Below, piece after piece: positions 26,636 to 36,710 of a stretch of 64,000 nt of DNA (the stretch's first letter is position 1; each line of letters opens with the position of its first letter). Both the position numbers and the translations under genes were made by a program. Location of the stretch: positions 124,001 to 188,000 of the forward strand of contig NZ_QETF01000006.1 of the NCBI RefSeq assembly GCF_003129565.1, read 5' to 3'. This DNA comes from Salibaculum griseiflavum. GTDB taxonomy: Bacteria; Pseudomonadota; Alphaproteobacteria; Rhodobacterales; Rhodobacteraceae. The notes under the pieces were generated by a model. That model did not search any database, was not told the DNA's origin, and saw only the letters and a program-made list of their open reading frames with translations.

Positions 26636-27817
26636 TCATGCGCGGTTTTCGGCAATCGCCCGCCCGGCGGCATGGGCCGAGGACCAGGCCCATTGGAAGT
26701 TGTAGCCGCCCAGCCAGCCGGTGACATCCACCGCCTCGCCGATGAAATGCAGCGCAGGCAGGGCCTTCACCGCCATGGTTCGCGAGGACAGTGCATCCGT
26801 GTCGATCCCGCCCAGCGTGACCTCGGCGGTGCGGTAGCCTTCGGTGCCCGAGGGCCGGACCTGCCAATCGGTCAGCGCATCGCACAGCCCGCGCAGACGG
26901 GCATCGGACCAATCGGCGATATTCCCCGACAGGTCATGCAGTCCCGCCAGGTGATCGACCAGCCGGCCGGGCAGGGGCAGCAGACCCGACAGGCCCTTGC
27001 GGCCGGCCCTCTGGCGCGCGGTGCGCAGGGTCTCGAACAGGTCTTCGGCAGGGGCCAGGTTCAGCGACAGGGCCTCGCCCTCGTGCCAGTAATTCGAGAT
27101 TTGCAGCATGGCCGGGCCGGACAACCCGCGATGGGTAAACAGCAGCGCCTCGTCGAAGCTGGTGCCGTCCTCGGCGGCCACGCGCACCGGGGCCGAGACC
27201 CCGGACAGGCCCGCAAAGGGATTGTCGGAAAACGTGAAGGGCACCAACCCGGCGCGGGTCGGCGTGACCGGCACGTCGAACTGGCGGGCGATGTCATAAG
27301 CCAGCCCCGTCGCGCCCATCTTGGGAATCGACTTGCCCCCGGTCGCCACGACCAGATTGCGGGCCGTCACGTTCTGGCGTCGCCCCTCGCGGTCGAGGGT
27401 CACGTGAAACCGCGCCCCGTCATGGGTGATCTCGCCGATCTCGGTGCGCAGCCACAGATCCGCCCCCGCCGTTGTCATTTCATCGAGCAGCATGCGGATG
27501 ATGTCCTTGGCGGCGCTGTCGCAAAAAAGTTGCCCCAGCGTCTTTTCGTGCCAGGCGATGCCGTGACGGCCCACAAGGTCGATGAAATCCCACTGGGTGT
27601 AGCGCGCCAGTGCCGACTTGCAGAAATGCGGGTTGGCCGACAGGAAATTGTCCGGTCCGGCATAGAGGTTGGTGAAATTGCAGCGCCCGCCCCCGGAAAT
27701 GCGGATCTTCTCGCCCGGCGCCTTGGCATGGTCCACGACCAGCGTGCCGGGCCCCGCATGGGCCGCACAGTGCAGGCCGGCGGCTCCGGCCCCAAGGATG
27801 AGCGTGTCTACCTGCAT
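26636..27817 (-). CDS. NAD(P)/FAD-dependent oxidoreductase, HI0933/BaiN-like flavoprotein
   Basis: A 393-residue flavoprotein of the HI0933-like family. The start MQVDTLILGAGAAGLHCA carries the FAD-binding GxGxxG. Then come KIRISGGGRCNFTN, a hallmark of the family, and LVVATGGKSIPKMGATG. The end has LHFIGEAVDVTGWLGGYNFQ, the second flavin contact. The physiological substrate is not known. It lies on the minus strand inside the division cluster, divergent from ftsW. The ATG at 27817 is chosen because it starts the Rossmann strand. Confidence 0.9.
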   Translation of the reverse strand: MQVDTLILGAGAAGLHCAAHAGPGTLVVDHAKAPGEKIRISGGGRCNFTNLYAGPDNFLSANPHFCKSALARYTQWDFIDLVGRHGIAWHEKTLGQLFCDSAAKDIIRMLLDEMTTAGADLWLRTEIGEITHDGARFHVTLDREGRRQNVTARNLVVATGGKSIPKMGATGLAYDIARQFDVPVTPTRAGLVPFTFSDNPFAGLSGVSAPVRVAAEDGTSFDEALLFTHRGLSGPAMLQISNYWHEGEALSLNLAPAEDLFETLRTARQRAGRKGLSGLLPLPGRLVDHLAGLHDLSGNIADWSDARLRGLCDALTDWQVRPSGTEGYRTAEVTLGGIDTDALSSRTMAVKALPALHFIGEAVDVTGWLGGYNFQWAWSSAHAAGRAIAENRA

Positions 27818-27981
27818 GGGGGCTGACTGCCCGCAATTGCCGCCCGGCGCAAGCGGCAACACGCGCGATAATCCGCCCTCGCAGCCTTATTTTTCTGGAA
27901 ATTCCGGCAGCCGTGGGTTACGGTTACCCCATAGACCCGGGCCAACCTGGGCGACAAACGAGGCAGTTGAGCGGTAATGCC

Positions 27982-29148
27982 ATGACAGAGATGGTCTATG
28001 GGTCCGTGCCGGTATCCTCCGGCGACCCGGTTCTCCCCCGGTGGTGGCGCACGGTGGACAGGTGGACCCTGTCCTGCGTGCTGGCCCTGTTCGGCATCGG
28101 CTTGCTGCTGGGCCTGGCCGCCTCGCCGCCACTGGCCGAGCGCAACGGGCTGGCGCCTTTTCACTATGTCCAGCGGCAGGCCTTTTTCGGTTCGGTCGCC
28201 ATCGCGGTGATGTTCGTCACCTCGATGCTGTCACCGACACTGGTGCGGCGGCTGGCGGTGCTGGGGTTCCTGGCGGCCTTCGTCGCCATGCTCGGCCTGC
28301 CGTTCTTCGGGACCGATTTCGGCAAGGGCGCAGTGCGCTGGTATTCGCTAGGCTTCGGCTCTTTCCAGCCCTCGGAATTTCTCAAGCCCGGCTTTGTCGT
28401 GGTCGCGGCCTGGTTCATGGCCGCCAGCCAGCAACTGGGCGGGCCGCCGGGCAAATCCTATTCCTTCGGCCTGACGCTGATCATCGTCATGCTGCTGGCC
28501 ATGCAGCCCGATTTCGGCCAGGCGGCCCTGATCCTGTTCGGCTGGGGCGTGATGTATTTCGTCGCCGGCGCGCCGCTGCTTCTGCTGATCGGCGTCGCCG
28601 GGATGGTCATCTTCGGCGGCACGGTCGCCTATTCCAATTCCGAGCATTTCGCGCGCCGCATCGACGGCTTCCTGTCCCCCGAACTCGACCCGCGCACGCA
28701 GCTTGGCTATGCCACCAATGCCATTCGCGAAGGGGGGTTCTTCGGTGTCGGCGTCGGTGAGGGGCAGGTGAAATGGTCGCTACCGGATGCGCATACGGAT
28801 TTCATCATCGCCGTCGCGGCCGAGGAATACGGCCTGATCTGCGTGTTGGCGATCATCGTGCTTTACATGGCGATCGTGTTGCGGTCGCTTATGCGGTTGA
28901 TGAAAGAGCGCGACCCGTTTATTCGCCTCGCCGGATGCGGCCTGGCCGCGATGGTCGGGGTGCAGGCGATGATCAACATGGGTGTGGCGGTGCGGCTCTT
29001 GCCGGCCAAGGGCATGACGCTGCCCTTCGTTAGCTATGGTGGCTCTTCGGTCATTGCCAGCGGGATCGCCGTGGGCATGTTGCTGGCCCTGACCCGGACC
29101 CGTCCGCAGGGCGAAATCGGTGATATCCTGCTCAGACGAGGGCGCTAG
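27982..29148 (+). CDS. ftsW: Septal peptidoglycan polymerase FtsW (SEDS family)
   Basis: A 388-residue SEDS membrane protein with about ten helices. Seen are [61 protein letters not shown] and the end [21 protein letters not shown]. It polymerises glycan strands from lipid II together with FtsI. The ATG at 27982 is taken; about 165 bases separate it from the divergent flavoprotein gene and must hold its promoter. Confidence 0.95.
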   Translation: MTEMVYGSVPVSSGDPVLPRWWRTVDRWTLSCVLALFGIGLLLGLAASPPLAERNGLAPFHYVQRQAFFGSVAIAVMFVTSMLSPTLVRRLAVLGFLAAFVAMLGLPFFGTDFGKGAVRWYSLGFGSFQPSEFLKPGFVVVAAWFMAASQQLGGPPGKSYSFGLTLIIVMLLAMQPDFGQAALILFGWGVMYFVAGAPLLLLIGVAGMVIFGGTVAYSNSEHFARRIDGFLSPELDPRTQLGYATNAIREGGFFGVGVGEGQVKWSLPDAHTDFIIAVAAEEYGLICVLAIIVLYMAIVLRSLMRLMKERDPFIRLAGCGLAAMVGVQAMINMGVAVRLLPAKGMTLPFVSYGGSSVIASGIAVGMLLALTRTRPQGEIGDILLRRGR

Positions 29149-29150
29149 AG

Positions 29151-30251
29151 ATGGCGCGCGCGCCGCTTCTTACCATTGCCGCCGGCGGCACCGGGGGCCA
29201 CATGTTCCCGGCCCAGGCCCTGGCCGAAGCGATGCTGCGCAAGGGCTGGCGGGTCAAGCTGTCGACCGATGCGCGCGGCGCGCGCTACACGGGCGGCTTT
29301 CCCCATGTGGTCGAGATCGAACAGGTCAGCAGCGCCACCTTTGCGCGCGGCGGCATGCTGGGAAAGGCGCTGGTGCCGTTTCGCATTGTCGGCGGGGTGA
29401 TCGGCGCGGTCTTCAAGATGCTGCGCGACAAGCCCGACGTGGTCGTGGGTTTCGGCGGCTATCCGACGATCCCGGCCATGGCGGCCGCCACGATCCTGCG
29501 CAAGCCGCGCATGATCCATGAACAGAACGGCGTGCTGGGCCGCGTGAACCAGGTGTTCGCCAAGCGCGTGCATAAGGTCGCCTGCGGGACATGGCCCACA
29601 GCCTTGCCTGCGGGCGTCGAGGGCGTGCATACGGGCAATCCGGTGCGCCGCGCGGTGCTCGACCGGGCCGGCGCGGGCTATATCGCGCCCGGCGATTACC
29701 CGATGTCGATCCTTGTCATGGGCGGCAGTCAGGGTGCGCGCATCCTTTCGGATGTTGTCCCGCCTGCCATCGCCGGCCTGCCCACGGCCTTGCGTCGCCA
29801 TATCCGCGTCAGCCACCAGGCCCGCGAAGAGGATCACGCGCGTGTTGCCGATTACTACGCCAGCGAAGGCATTTCCGCCGATGTGCAGGCGTTCTTCAAC
29901 GACGTGCCTACCCGCATGGCCGAAGCGCAGCTGGTGATCAGCCGCGCCGGGGCCTCGTCCGTGGCTGACCTTTCGGTGATCGGGCGGCCCGCGATCCTGG
30001 TGCCGCTGGCCATTGCCACCGGCGACCACCAGACGGCGAATGCCCGTGCCCTGGCCGAGGCCGGAGCCGCGATCCTGGTGCCGGAATCGAAATTCGAGGT
30101 CGATGCGCTGAACGCCCAGATCGAAACGGTCCTGTCGAACCCCGACGGCGCGGCGCAGATGGCGCAGGCCGCCCTGTCGGTGGGCAAGCCCGACGCGACA
30201 GACGCCCTCGTGGCCCTGGTAGAAGAGTTGGCCGACGCGGGCCGAAAGTGA
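29151..30251 (+). CDS. murG: Lipid II synthase (UDP-GlcNAc:lipid I GlcNAc transferase)
   Basis: A 366-residue GT-B glycosyltransferase adding GlcNAc to lipid I on the inner face of the membrane. N-terminal loop [15 protein letters not shown], then [13 protein letters not shown] and [11 protein letters not shown]; the C-terminal domain has [23 protein letters not shown] and the UDP-binding [15 protein letters not shown]. It starts 2 bases after ftsW and overlaps the region of the murC start. Confidence 0.96.
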   Translation: MARAPLLTIAAGGTGGHMFPAQALAEAMLRKGWRVKLSTDARGARYTGGFPHVVEIEQVSSATFARGGMLGKALVPFRIVGGVIGAVFKMLRDKPDVVVGFGGYPTIPAMAAATILRKPRMIHEQNGVLGRVNQVFAKRVHKVACGTWPTALPAGVEGVHTGNPVRRAVLDRAGAGYIAPGDYPMSILVMGGSQGARILSDVVPPAIAGLPTALRRHIRVSHQAREEDHARVADYYASEGISADVQAFFNDVPTRMAEAQLVISRAGASSVADLSVIGRPAILVPLAIATGDHQTANARALAEAGAAILVPESKFEVDALNAQIETVLSNPDGAAQMAQAALSVGKPDATDALVALVEELADAGRK

Positions 30252-30268
30252 TGGATGGACAGACCCTG

Positions 30269-31663
30269 ATGAACGCAGCCACGAAACTTCCCCTCGATGT
30301 CGGCCCCATTCATTTCGTGGGGATCGGCGGCATCGGCATGTCGGGCATCGCCGAGGTGCTGCTGAACCACGGCTACGTGGTGCAGGGGTCGGACCTGAAA
30401 GCCTCGAAGATCACCGAGCGGCTGAAGGGGCTTGGTGCGCTGGTCTATGAAGGACAGCGGGCCGAAAACCTGCAGGCGGCCGAGGTGGTGGTGATTTCCT
30501 CGGCCATCAAGCCGGGTAACCCGGAACTGGACGAGGCCCGCCGCCGGGGCCTGCCCGTGGTGCGCCGCGCCGAGATGTTGGCCGAGCTGATGCGCCTCAA
30601 ATCCAACATCGCCGTTGCCGGAACGCACGGCAAGACGACGACGACCACGATGGTCGCGGCGCTTCTGGATGGCGGAAATTTCGACCCCACGGTGATCAAC
30701 GGCGGCATCATCCACGCCTATGGTTCGAATGCCCGGGTGGGGGAGGGCGAATGGATGGTCGTCGAGGCCGATGAAAGCGACGGCACCTTCAACCGCCTGC
30801 CGGCAACCATCGCGGTGGTCACCAATATCGACCCCGAGCATATGGAACACTGGGGCACCGAGGAGAACCTGCACCGGGGCTTCTACGATTTCGTCTCGAA
30901 TATCCCGTTCTACGGGCTGGCCGTCTGCTGCACCGACGATCCGGATGTGCAGGCCCTTGTGGGCAAGATCACCGACCGCCGGGTGCTGACCTACGGGTTC
31001 AACACGCAGGCTGATATCCGCGCGGTGAACCTGCGCTATGAAAAGGGTGTGGCGCATTTCGACATCGCACTTCAGGCCGAAGGCGGGATGATCGAGGGAT
31101 GTTCCTTGCCCATGCCGGGCGACCACAACGTGTCCAACGCGCTGGCCGCCGTGGCCGTTGCCCGCCATCTGGGCATGAAGCGGGCTGAAATCCGCGAGGC
31201 CCTTGCCAGTTTCAAAGGGGTCGGCCGCCGGTTCACCCGCGTGGGCGAGGTCGGCGGCGTTACCGTGATCGACGATTACGGCCATCACCCGACCGAGATC
31301 TCCGCCGTGCTCAAGGCCGCGCGCCATGCCTGCGAGGGGCGCGTGATCGCCGTGCACCAGCCGCACCGCTATACCCGCCTGCACCATCATTTCGACGATT
31401 TCTGTTCCTGCTTCAACGAGGCTGACGTGGTCGCCATCGCCGAGGTCTTCGCGGCAGGCGAGGACCCCATCGCCGGGGCGTCGCGCGAGGATCTGGTCGC
31501 GGGGCTGACCCGCGCCGGCCACCGTGATGCGAGGGCCATCGACACGCTCGACGACCTTGCCGCGCTGGTGCGTGCCGAAACCGGCCCCGGCGACATGGTC
31601 GTCTGCCTCGGCGCCGGCACGATCAGCGCCTGGGCCAACGCGCTGCCGGAGCGGCTGGCCTGA
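30269..31663 (+). CDS. murC: UDP-MurNAc:L-alanine ligase
   Basis: A Mur ligase of 464 residues adding L-Ala to UDP-MurNAc. Motifs are [19 protein letters not shown] (UDP site), [15 protein letters not shown] (ATP site), [20 protein letters not shown] and [10 protein letters not shown]. The start [13 protein letters not shown] at 30269 is preferred from family memory; an ATG at 30251 overlapping the murG stop by one base is the alternative and would add six residues. Its stop overlaps the next small gene (ATGA). Confidence 0.95.
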   Translation: MNAATKLPLDVGPIHFVGIGGIGMSGIAEVLLNHGYVVQGSDLKASKITERLKGLGALVYEGQRAENLQAAEVVVISSAIKPGNPELDEARRRGLPVVRRAEMLAELMRLKSNIAVAGTHGKTTTTTMVAALLDGGNFDPTVINGGIIHAYGSNARVGEGEWMVVEADESDGTFNRLPATIAVVTNIDPEHMEHWGTEENLHRGFYDFVSNIPFYGLAVCCTDDPDVQALVGKITDRRVLTYGFNTQADIRAVNLRYEKGVAHFDIALQAEGGMIEGCSLPMPGDHNVSNALAAVAVARHLGMKRAEIREALASFKGVGRRFTRVGEVGGVTVIDDYGHHPTEISAVLKAARHACEGRVIAVHQPHRYTRLHHHFDDFCSCFNEADVVAIAEVFAAGEDPIAGASREDLVAGLTRAGHRDARAIDTLDDLAALVRAETGPGDMVVCLGAGTISAWANALPERLA

Positions 31664-31890
31664 TGACCGCCATCTGGATCATCGTCGGTGCGGTGGTCCT
31701 GTTCGCGCTGGTGAGCGTGACGCGCATTCTGCGGCGGTTTCTTTTTGCCTTTGTTTTCGCGGCGGCCGGCCTTCTCCTGCTGCATTTTCAAACCAATCCG
31801 GCCGAGGCCGGGGCGGCACTGGCTGCGATGGGCGGCGGCGTGGTATTGGCCGGGCCTCTCAGGCGTTTCGTGACAGGGGGGTGGTTGTGA
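31663..31890 (+). CDS. Small membrane protein after murC
   Basis: A 75-residue protein with an ATGA overlap on murC and a GTGA overlap on the next gene, so it is almost certainly translated. It has an N-terminal hydrophobic helix (IWIIVGAVVLFALVSV), an Arg-rich break (RILRRF), a second helix and a third weakly hydrophobic stretch ending in GGWL. No family is recognised. Confidence 0.7.
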   Translation: MTAIWIIVGAVVLFALVSVTRILRRFLFAFVFAAAGLLLLHFQTNPAEAGAALAAMGGGVVLAGPLRRFVTGGWL

Positions 31891-33074
31891 CCGAGGTGCT
31901 CAAGCGCAGGATAGGGCTGGGCTTGCTGACCACCTATGGCGTGGGCGTCATGGTGGGGGCCGGCATCTATGTTCTGGTCGGCGCAGTCGGTGGTGCCGCT
32001 GGGATATGGGCCCCGCTGTCCTTCGCCATCGCCGGGATCGTGGCGGCGCCCACGGCCCTGTCCTATGCCGAGCTGTCCACCCGCATCCCCGAAGCCGCCG
32101 GTGAAAGCGCCTATGTCGAAGAGGGGCTGGGCCTGCATTGGCTGGCCGTGCTGATCGGGCTTGGCATCGTCGCGGCGGGCACTGTCAGTTCGGCCGCCGT
32201 GCTGCGCGGCGGCACGGGGTACTTGCTGGGTCTTGTCGATCTGCCCTTCTTCTGGGTGGTCATCGGCCTGGGCACGGTTTTGACACTGATCGCGGTAGCC
32301 GGTGTGCTGGAAAGCCTGGCCGTGGCGGGCCTTTTGACCGTGATCGAGGTGGTTGGGCTGGGTCTCGTGGTCTGGGCCGGGGCAGGGGCCGAACCCGTTC
32401 AGGCCTGGAGCGCCCCGCCGCCGCCCGCCTGGGCCGGGATCGGGATCGGCGCGACGCTGGCCTTCTTCGCCTTCATCGGCTTCGAGGATATCGTCAACAT
32501 GGCCGAAGAGGTGCGCAACCCGTCGCGCACGCTGCCGCGCGCCATCCTTCTGAGCCTCGTCATCACCACGGCGCTTTACATGGCCGTGACCTTCGCCGCC
32601 GTTCGGGCCGTGCCCATCGAGGCGCTGGCCGGAACCGAACGCCCGCTGGCGCTGGTCTGGGAGGCCGGACACGGCAGCCCGGCGACCTTCCTGTCACTGA
32701 TCGCCGTTCTGGCGGCGCTGAACGGGGCATTGGCCCAGATCGTCATGGCGGCACGGGTGCTGTTCGGACTCGGGCGCAGGACGCCCTCGCTTGCGGTCTT
32801 CCACCGGGCGCATGCCCGTCTGGGCACCCCGGTCCTTGCGACCGTCTTGATCGGCGCGGCGATGGTGGGAGCGGCGCTGGTCCTGCCGGTGGCTGACCTG
32901 GCCGAGGCCACTTCGCTGATTCTTCTGGCGGTCTTCGTCGTCGTGAACCTGTCGCTGATCCGGCTGAAACGGCGGATTCACGCGGCGCCGTTCCGGGTGC
33001 CGCCGTTCGTGCCGTGGTTCGGGTTGCTGGCGGCGCTCGCGGCGCTGGCGTTTTCACTGGGAGGGTCCGCATGA
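31887..33074 (+). CDS. APC-superfamily amino-acid permease
   Basis: A 395-residue polytopic transporter of the amino acid-polyamine-organocation superfamily. The first helix holds the substrate-binding break GVGVMVGAGIYVLVG; then SYAELSTRIPEAAGESAYVEEGLG and FFAFIGFEDIVNMAEEVRNPSRTLPRAI are highly typical. Some members end with extra helices; this one ends after about 11. A GTG at 31887 overlaps the upstream stop as GTGA. The substrate is unknown. Its place inside the cell-wall cluster may reflect amino-acid supply or recycling, which is speculation. Confidence 0.88.
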   Translation: MTEVLKRRIGLGLLTTYGVGVMVGAGIYVLVGAVGGAAGIWAPLSFAIAGIVAAPTALSYAELSTRIPEAAGESAYVEEGLGLHWLAVLIGLGIVAAGTVSSAAVLRGGTGYLLGLVDLPFFWVVIGLGTVLTLIAVAGVLESLAVAGLLTVIEVVGLGLVVWAGAGAEPVQAWSAPPPPAWAGIGIGATLAFFAFIGFEDIVNMAEEVRNPSRTLPRAILLSLVITTALYMAVTFAAVRAVPIEALAGTERPLALVWEAGHGSPATFLSLIAVLAALNGALAQIVMAARVLFGLGRRTPSLAVFHRAHARLGTPVLATVLIGAAMVGAALVLPVADLAEATSLILLAVFVVVNLSLIRLKRRIHAAPFRVPPFVPWFGLLAALAALAFSLGGSA

Positions 33075-33325
33075 GTCTGCCTGTCCTGTTGTCCATCCTC
33101 TGGGTCTTTGCCGCCACGATAACGGCGCTGCTGCCGATGCGGCGGCAATACGTGCCGGGGATCGCCCTGCTGATCGCGGCCCCGATCCTGATAGGCTGGC
33201 TGGGCGTTGTGCATGGCTGGGGCTGGACGGTGCTGGCCCTGGCCGCATTCGCGTCGATGTTCCGTAACCCGCTGCGGTATCTGTGGGCACGGGCGCGCGG
33301 CCAGAACCCACAGGTGCCGAAATGA
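33071..33325 (+). CDS. DUF2484 family small membrane protein (first copy)
   Basis: An 84-residue protein with three hydrophobic stretches and the ending FRNPLRYLWARARG that is typical for DUF2484, a family seen near murB in Rhodobacterales. Its ATG overlaps the permease stop (ATGA), and its own stop overlaps the next gene in the same way. Function unknown. Confidence 0.8.
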   Translation: MSLPVLLSILWVFAATITALLPMRRQYVPGIALLIAAPILIGWLGVVHGWGWTVLALAAFASMFRNPLRYLWARARGQNPQVPK

Positions 33326-33579
33326 CCCCGTCGCTTGTGGCCGCCTTCCTTTGGGCCGTCGCGGCCAATGTGCTGGCCTTGATCCCCAGCCGCGACAACC
33401 ACTGGACCCGCGCTTATATCCTGATCGCCTTCGGCATCCCCCTTTTGGGCTGGGTGGTTTATGAAAACGGACCGTGGATCGGCCTTGTGGTCATGGTCGC
33501 GGGCATGTCGCTGTTGCGCTGGCCGGTCATCTACCTGATGCGCTGGCTGCGGGCGATCGGACGGCGGACCGATGGATAG
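33322..33579 (+). CDS. DUF2484 family small membrane protein (second copy)
   Basis: An 85-residue paralogue of the preceding gene: same size, same three-segment pattern, with LLRWPVIYLMRWLRAIG at the place of the first copy's FRNPLRYLWARARG. The ATG overlaps the upstream stop (ATGA). The two copies differ at most positions, so this is an old tandem duplication. Function unknown. Confidence 0.8.
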   Translation: MTPSLVAAFLWAVAANVLALIPSRDNHWTRAYILIAFGIPLLGWVVYENGPWIGLVVMVAGMSLLRWPVIYLMRWLRAIGRRTDG

Positions 33580-33871
33580 GGGATGGATCATCCTGATTGT
33601 CATGGTCGTGGTCGGTCTTGTGTTCGGCTGGCTGGGCCATTGGCTGATGCGGCGGGGTCGCGGGAAGCTGGCCACGGGCCTGGCGGCGGTGCCCACCGCG
33701 ATCGCCGGAGTGCTGCTGTTCCGGTCGTCGGAAGCGCAAGGCTGGGATGCGCTTGGCTTGTTTCTCGGGGCGGTTCTGTTCTGCGCGCCACCGGCATTGG
33801 GGTTGTGGGCGGGCATGCTTGTCGGTTGGTTGAGGCGAAGGAGGGTTGAGCGCACCGGCCCGTCCCGCTAA
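33572..33871 (+). CDS. Small membrane protein ahead of murB
   Basis: A 99-residue protein starting 8 bases inside the previous gene. It has a first helix (WIILIVMVVVGLVFGWLGHWLM), a basic loop (RRGRGK), and two more hydrophobic stretches before an Arg-rich tail (RRRRVERTG). No family recognised. The overlap and the distance of 9 bases to murB place it in the same transcript. Confidence 0.7.
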   Translation: MDRGWIILIVMVVVGLVFGWLGHWLMRRGRGKLATGLAAVPTAIAGVLLFRSSEAQGWDALGLFLGAVLFCAPPALGLWAGMLVGWLRRRRVERTGPSR

Positions 33872-33880
33872 GAGCGCGCC

Positions 33881-34819
33881 ATGAGCCCGGAATTCGACCT
33901 GCCCCCGCTGCGCGGAACGCTGACCCATGACCGGGACCTGTCCGGCCTGACATGGCTACGCGTGGGCGGCCCGGCGGACCTGTTCTTTCAACCCGCGGAC
34001 GAGGCCGACCTTGCCGATTTTCTGGCGTCCGTGCCGCCCGAGGTGCCGGTCTTTCCCATGGGCGTCGGGTCCAACCTGATCGTGCGCGATGGCGGCATTC
34101 GCGGCGTGGTGATCCGGCTGGGCCGTGGCTTCAATGGGATCGAGATTGATGGCCAGACCGTGCGTGCGGGGGCTGCGGCGCTGGATGCGCATGTGGCGCG
34201 CAAGGCCGCCGAGGCGGGCTGCGATCTGACCTTCCTGCGCACCATTCCGGGTGCTATCGGCGGCGCGGTGACGATGAATGCGGGCTGTTACGGCGATTAC
34301 ACCGCCGATGTTCTGCGCGAGGTGCGGGTGATCCTGCGGACGGGCGAGGCGAAGACGCTGCCCGTGGCGGATCTGCACATGGCCTATCGCAGCAGCCAGC
34401 TGCCCTTGGGGTGCGTGATCGTCGAGGCGGTGTTCGAGGCGCCCGAGGGCGATCCCGAGGTGCTGGCAGAGCGCATGGCCGCGCAACTGGCCAAGCGCGA
34501 CGAAACCCAGCCCACCAAGGATCGGACAGCCGGATCGACCTTCCGCAATCCGGCGGGCTATTCCAGCACGGGCCGGGCCGACGATACCCATGACCTGAAG
34601 GCATGGAAGGTGATCGACGAGGCCGGCATGCGCGGAGCGACGCGCGGCGGGGCGGTGATGAACACGATGCATTCCAATTTCCTGACCAATGCAGGTGGCG
34701 CGACGGCGGCGGACCTTGAAGGGCTGGGCGAGGATGTCCGAAAAAAGGTTTACGAAAACAGTGGCATCACGCTAGAATGGGAAATCATGCGGGTGGGTGA
34801 ACCGGCCGCTGATGAATAA
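33881..34819 (+). CDS. murB: UDP-N-acetylenolpyruvoylglucosamine reductase
   Basis: A 312-residue FAD enzyme giving UDP-MurNAc. Seen are [18 protein letters not shown] near residue 24, the FAD loop [36 protein letters not shown], and [17 protein letters not shown] with the catalytic Ser of the type I family; [17 protein letters not shown] lies near the end. The conserved Arg, Ser and a late Glu (GITLEWEI) are in place. Confidence 0.96.
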   Translation: MSPEFDLPPLRGTLTHDRDLSGLTWLRVGGPADLFFQPADEADLADFLASVPPEVPVFPMGVGSNLIVRDGGIRGVVIRLGRGFNGIEIDGQTVRAGAAALDAHVARKAAEAGCDLTFLRTIPGAIGGAVTMNAGCYGDYTADVLREVRVILRTGEAKTLPVADLHMAYRSSQLPLGCVIVEAVFEAPEGDPEVLAERMAAQLAKRDETQPTKDRTAGSTFRNPAGYSSTGRADDTHDLKAWKVIDEAGMRGATRGGAVMNTMHSNFLTNAGGATAADLEGLGEDVRKKVYENSGITLEWEIMRVGEPAADE

Positions 34820-34905
34820 GCCCGGAAAACGGGTCGGCCCGACAGGCAGGGGCCGGACAGAACGATAAGCAAAAGGCCGCATCCAAGCGGTCGGAAATCG
34901 AGGCG

Positions 34906-35826
34906 GTGAGCGTGTCGAGCAGGGCACCACAAACCATTGCCGTTCTTATGGGCGGGCCTTCGGCCGAGCGGGACGTGTCCCTGAGCTCGGGCAAGGAATG
35001 CGCGGCCGCGTTGCGGGCCGCGGGCTATGCCGTGGTCGAGATCGACGCGGGCCCCGACCTGGCCGAACGCCTGAAAGCCGAGGCGCCCCACGTGGTCTTC
35101 AACGCGTTGCATGGCCGCTGGGGCGAGGATGGCTGCGTGCAGGGCCTGCTGGAATGGCTGCGCATTCCCTATACTCATTCGGGGGTGCTGTCCTCGGCGC
35201 TGGCCATGGACAAGCAGAAGACCAAGGATGTCTATCGTGCCGCCGGGCTGCCGACCATCGACAGCGTGCTGGCCGACCGCGCGGCGATTGAATCCCGTCA
35301 CGTTATGCCGCCGCCTTATGTCGTGAAGCCCTATAACGAAGGCTCCAGCGTCGGCGTCTATATCGTGACCGAGGCCGCGAACGGCCCGCCGGCCCTTGCC
35401 CCCGACCTGCCCGAGGTGCTGATGGTGGAAACCTATGCGCCGGGCCGCGAACTGACGGCGTCGGTACTGGGCGACCGGGCGTTGACCGTGACCGATATCC
35501 TGACCGATGGCTGGTATGATTATCACGCCAAATATGCGGAAGGCGGGTCGCGTCACGTGCTGCCCGCCGATGTCCCGGCAGACATTTTCGACGCCTGCCT
35601 CGACTACGCGTTGCGCGCGCATGAGGCTTTGGGCTGCCGGGGCCTCAGCCGCACGGATTTCCGCTGGGACGAGGCGCGCGGACTGGACGGGCTGGTTCTG
35701 CTGGAAACCAACACCCAGCCGGGCATGACGCCGACCTCTCTGTCGCCGGAACAGGCGGCCCATGTCGGCATCGGATTCCCGGCCCTGATGACCTGGATGG
35801 TGGAGGATGCGTCATGCAACCGCTGA
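34906..35826 (+). CDS. ddl: D-alanine:D-alanine ligase
   Basis: A 306-residue ATP-grasp enzyme. The N terminus has [20 protein letters not shown]; then [38 protein letters not shown], and [17 protein letters not shown] in the ATP-grasp fold; metal ligands are in [18 protein letters not shown]. It makes the D-Ala-D-Ala used by MurF. A GTG at 34906 is taken; a second GTG lies two codons later. Its 3' end overlaps ftsQ by 13 bases. Confidence 0.95.
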   Translation: MSVSSRAPQTIAVLMGGPSAERDVSLSSGKECAAALRAAGYAVVEIDAGPDLAERLKAEAPHVVFNALHGRWGEDGCVQGLLEWLRIPYTHSGVLSSALAMDKQKTKDVYRAAGLPTIDSVLADRAAIESRHVMPPPYVVKPYNEGSSVGVYIVTEAANGPPALAPDLPEVLMVETYAPGRELTASVLGDRALTVTDILTDGWYDYHAKYAEGGSRHVLPADVPADIFDACLDYALRAHEALGCRGLSRTDFRWDEARGLDGLVLLETNTQPGMTPTSLSPEQAAHVGIGFPALMTWMVEDASCNR

Positions 35827-36710
35827 CTGCCCGCCGCCCCGCACCCACGCCGCGCCGCGATCCGGCGCCCTCGCGCTGGGGCTATCGGTTCCAGCGCTGG
35901 ATGCTGACCCCGGCGCTGCGCCGTCTGATCCTCGTTGGGCTTCCGGTCCTCGCCGTGGGCGGGGCCCTTGCCGCCTGGTATGCCAAGGACGCCAACCGCC
36001 AGATGGTCGCCGACGCCATCTCCGAAGCACGCATGGAATTCCAGAGCCGCGAGGAATTCATGGTGCGCGTCATGGCCGTGGACGGGGCCGATGACGCGCT
36101 TGTGCAGGATATCCGCACCGTGCTGCCCGTGGAGTTTCCGACGTCTTCTTTCGATCTGGACCTGGAAGAGATGCGCCAGACGGTTGCCGCCTTGCCCGCC
36201 GTGGCCGATGCCGCGCTGCGGGTGCGCCCCGGCGGGGTGTTGCAGGTCACCGTCGAGCAGCGCCAGCCGGTCGCGGTGTTCCGGGGTGCTGACGGGCTGC
36301 GGTTGGTCGATGCCGAGGGGGTGCTGATCGCGCCGATCCCGGCGCGGGCGGATCGCTCCGACCTGCCGCTGATCACGGGCGACGGCGCGCGTGGAACCTT
36401 GGCCGAGGGGCTGACCCTATACGACGTGGCTGGCCCGATCCGCCACCGCATGCGCGCTGTGGTGCGCATGGGCGAACGCCGCTGGGACGTTGTGCTTGAC
36501 CGCGGGCAGCGCATCCTTCTGCCCACCGAAACCCCGATCCGTGCGTTCGAGCGCGTGATCGCCCTGGAACAGGCCCAGGATCTGCTGGGGCGTGACGTGT
36601 CGGTCATCGACATGCGCAACGCGGCCCGGCCAACAATCAGACTCAATGAACAAGCCGTCGCGGAATTGCGCCGCGTAAACGGCGAAGAGCCAGAGGCAGG
36701 TGACGAATGA
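35814..36710 (+). CDS. ftsQ: Cell division protein FtsQ
   Basis: A 298-residue bitopic division protein. A basic N terminus of about 40 residues is followed by a membrane helix ([19 protein letters not shown]), then a POTRA domain (about residues 75-150, with [18 protein letters not shown]) and the beta domain ([19 protein letters not shown]). It links early and late divisome parts and holds FtsB/FtsL. The stop overlaps ftsA as ATGA. Confidence 0.92.
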   Translation: MQPLTARRPAPTPRRDPAPSRWGYRFQRWMLTPALRRLILVGLPVLAVGGALAAWYAKDANRQMVADAISEARMEFQSREEFMVRVMAVDGADDALVQDIRTVLPVEFPTSSFDLDLEEMRQTVAALPAVADAALRVRPGGVLQVTVEQRQPVAVFRGADGLRLVDAEGVLIAPIPARADRSDLPLITGDGARGTLAEGLTLYDVAGPIRHRMRAVVRMGERRWDVVLDRGQRILLPTETPIRAFERVIALEQAQDLLGRDVSVIDMRNAARPTIRLNEQAVAELRRVNGEEPEAGDE

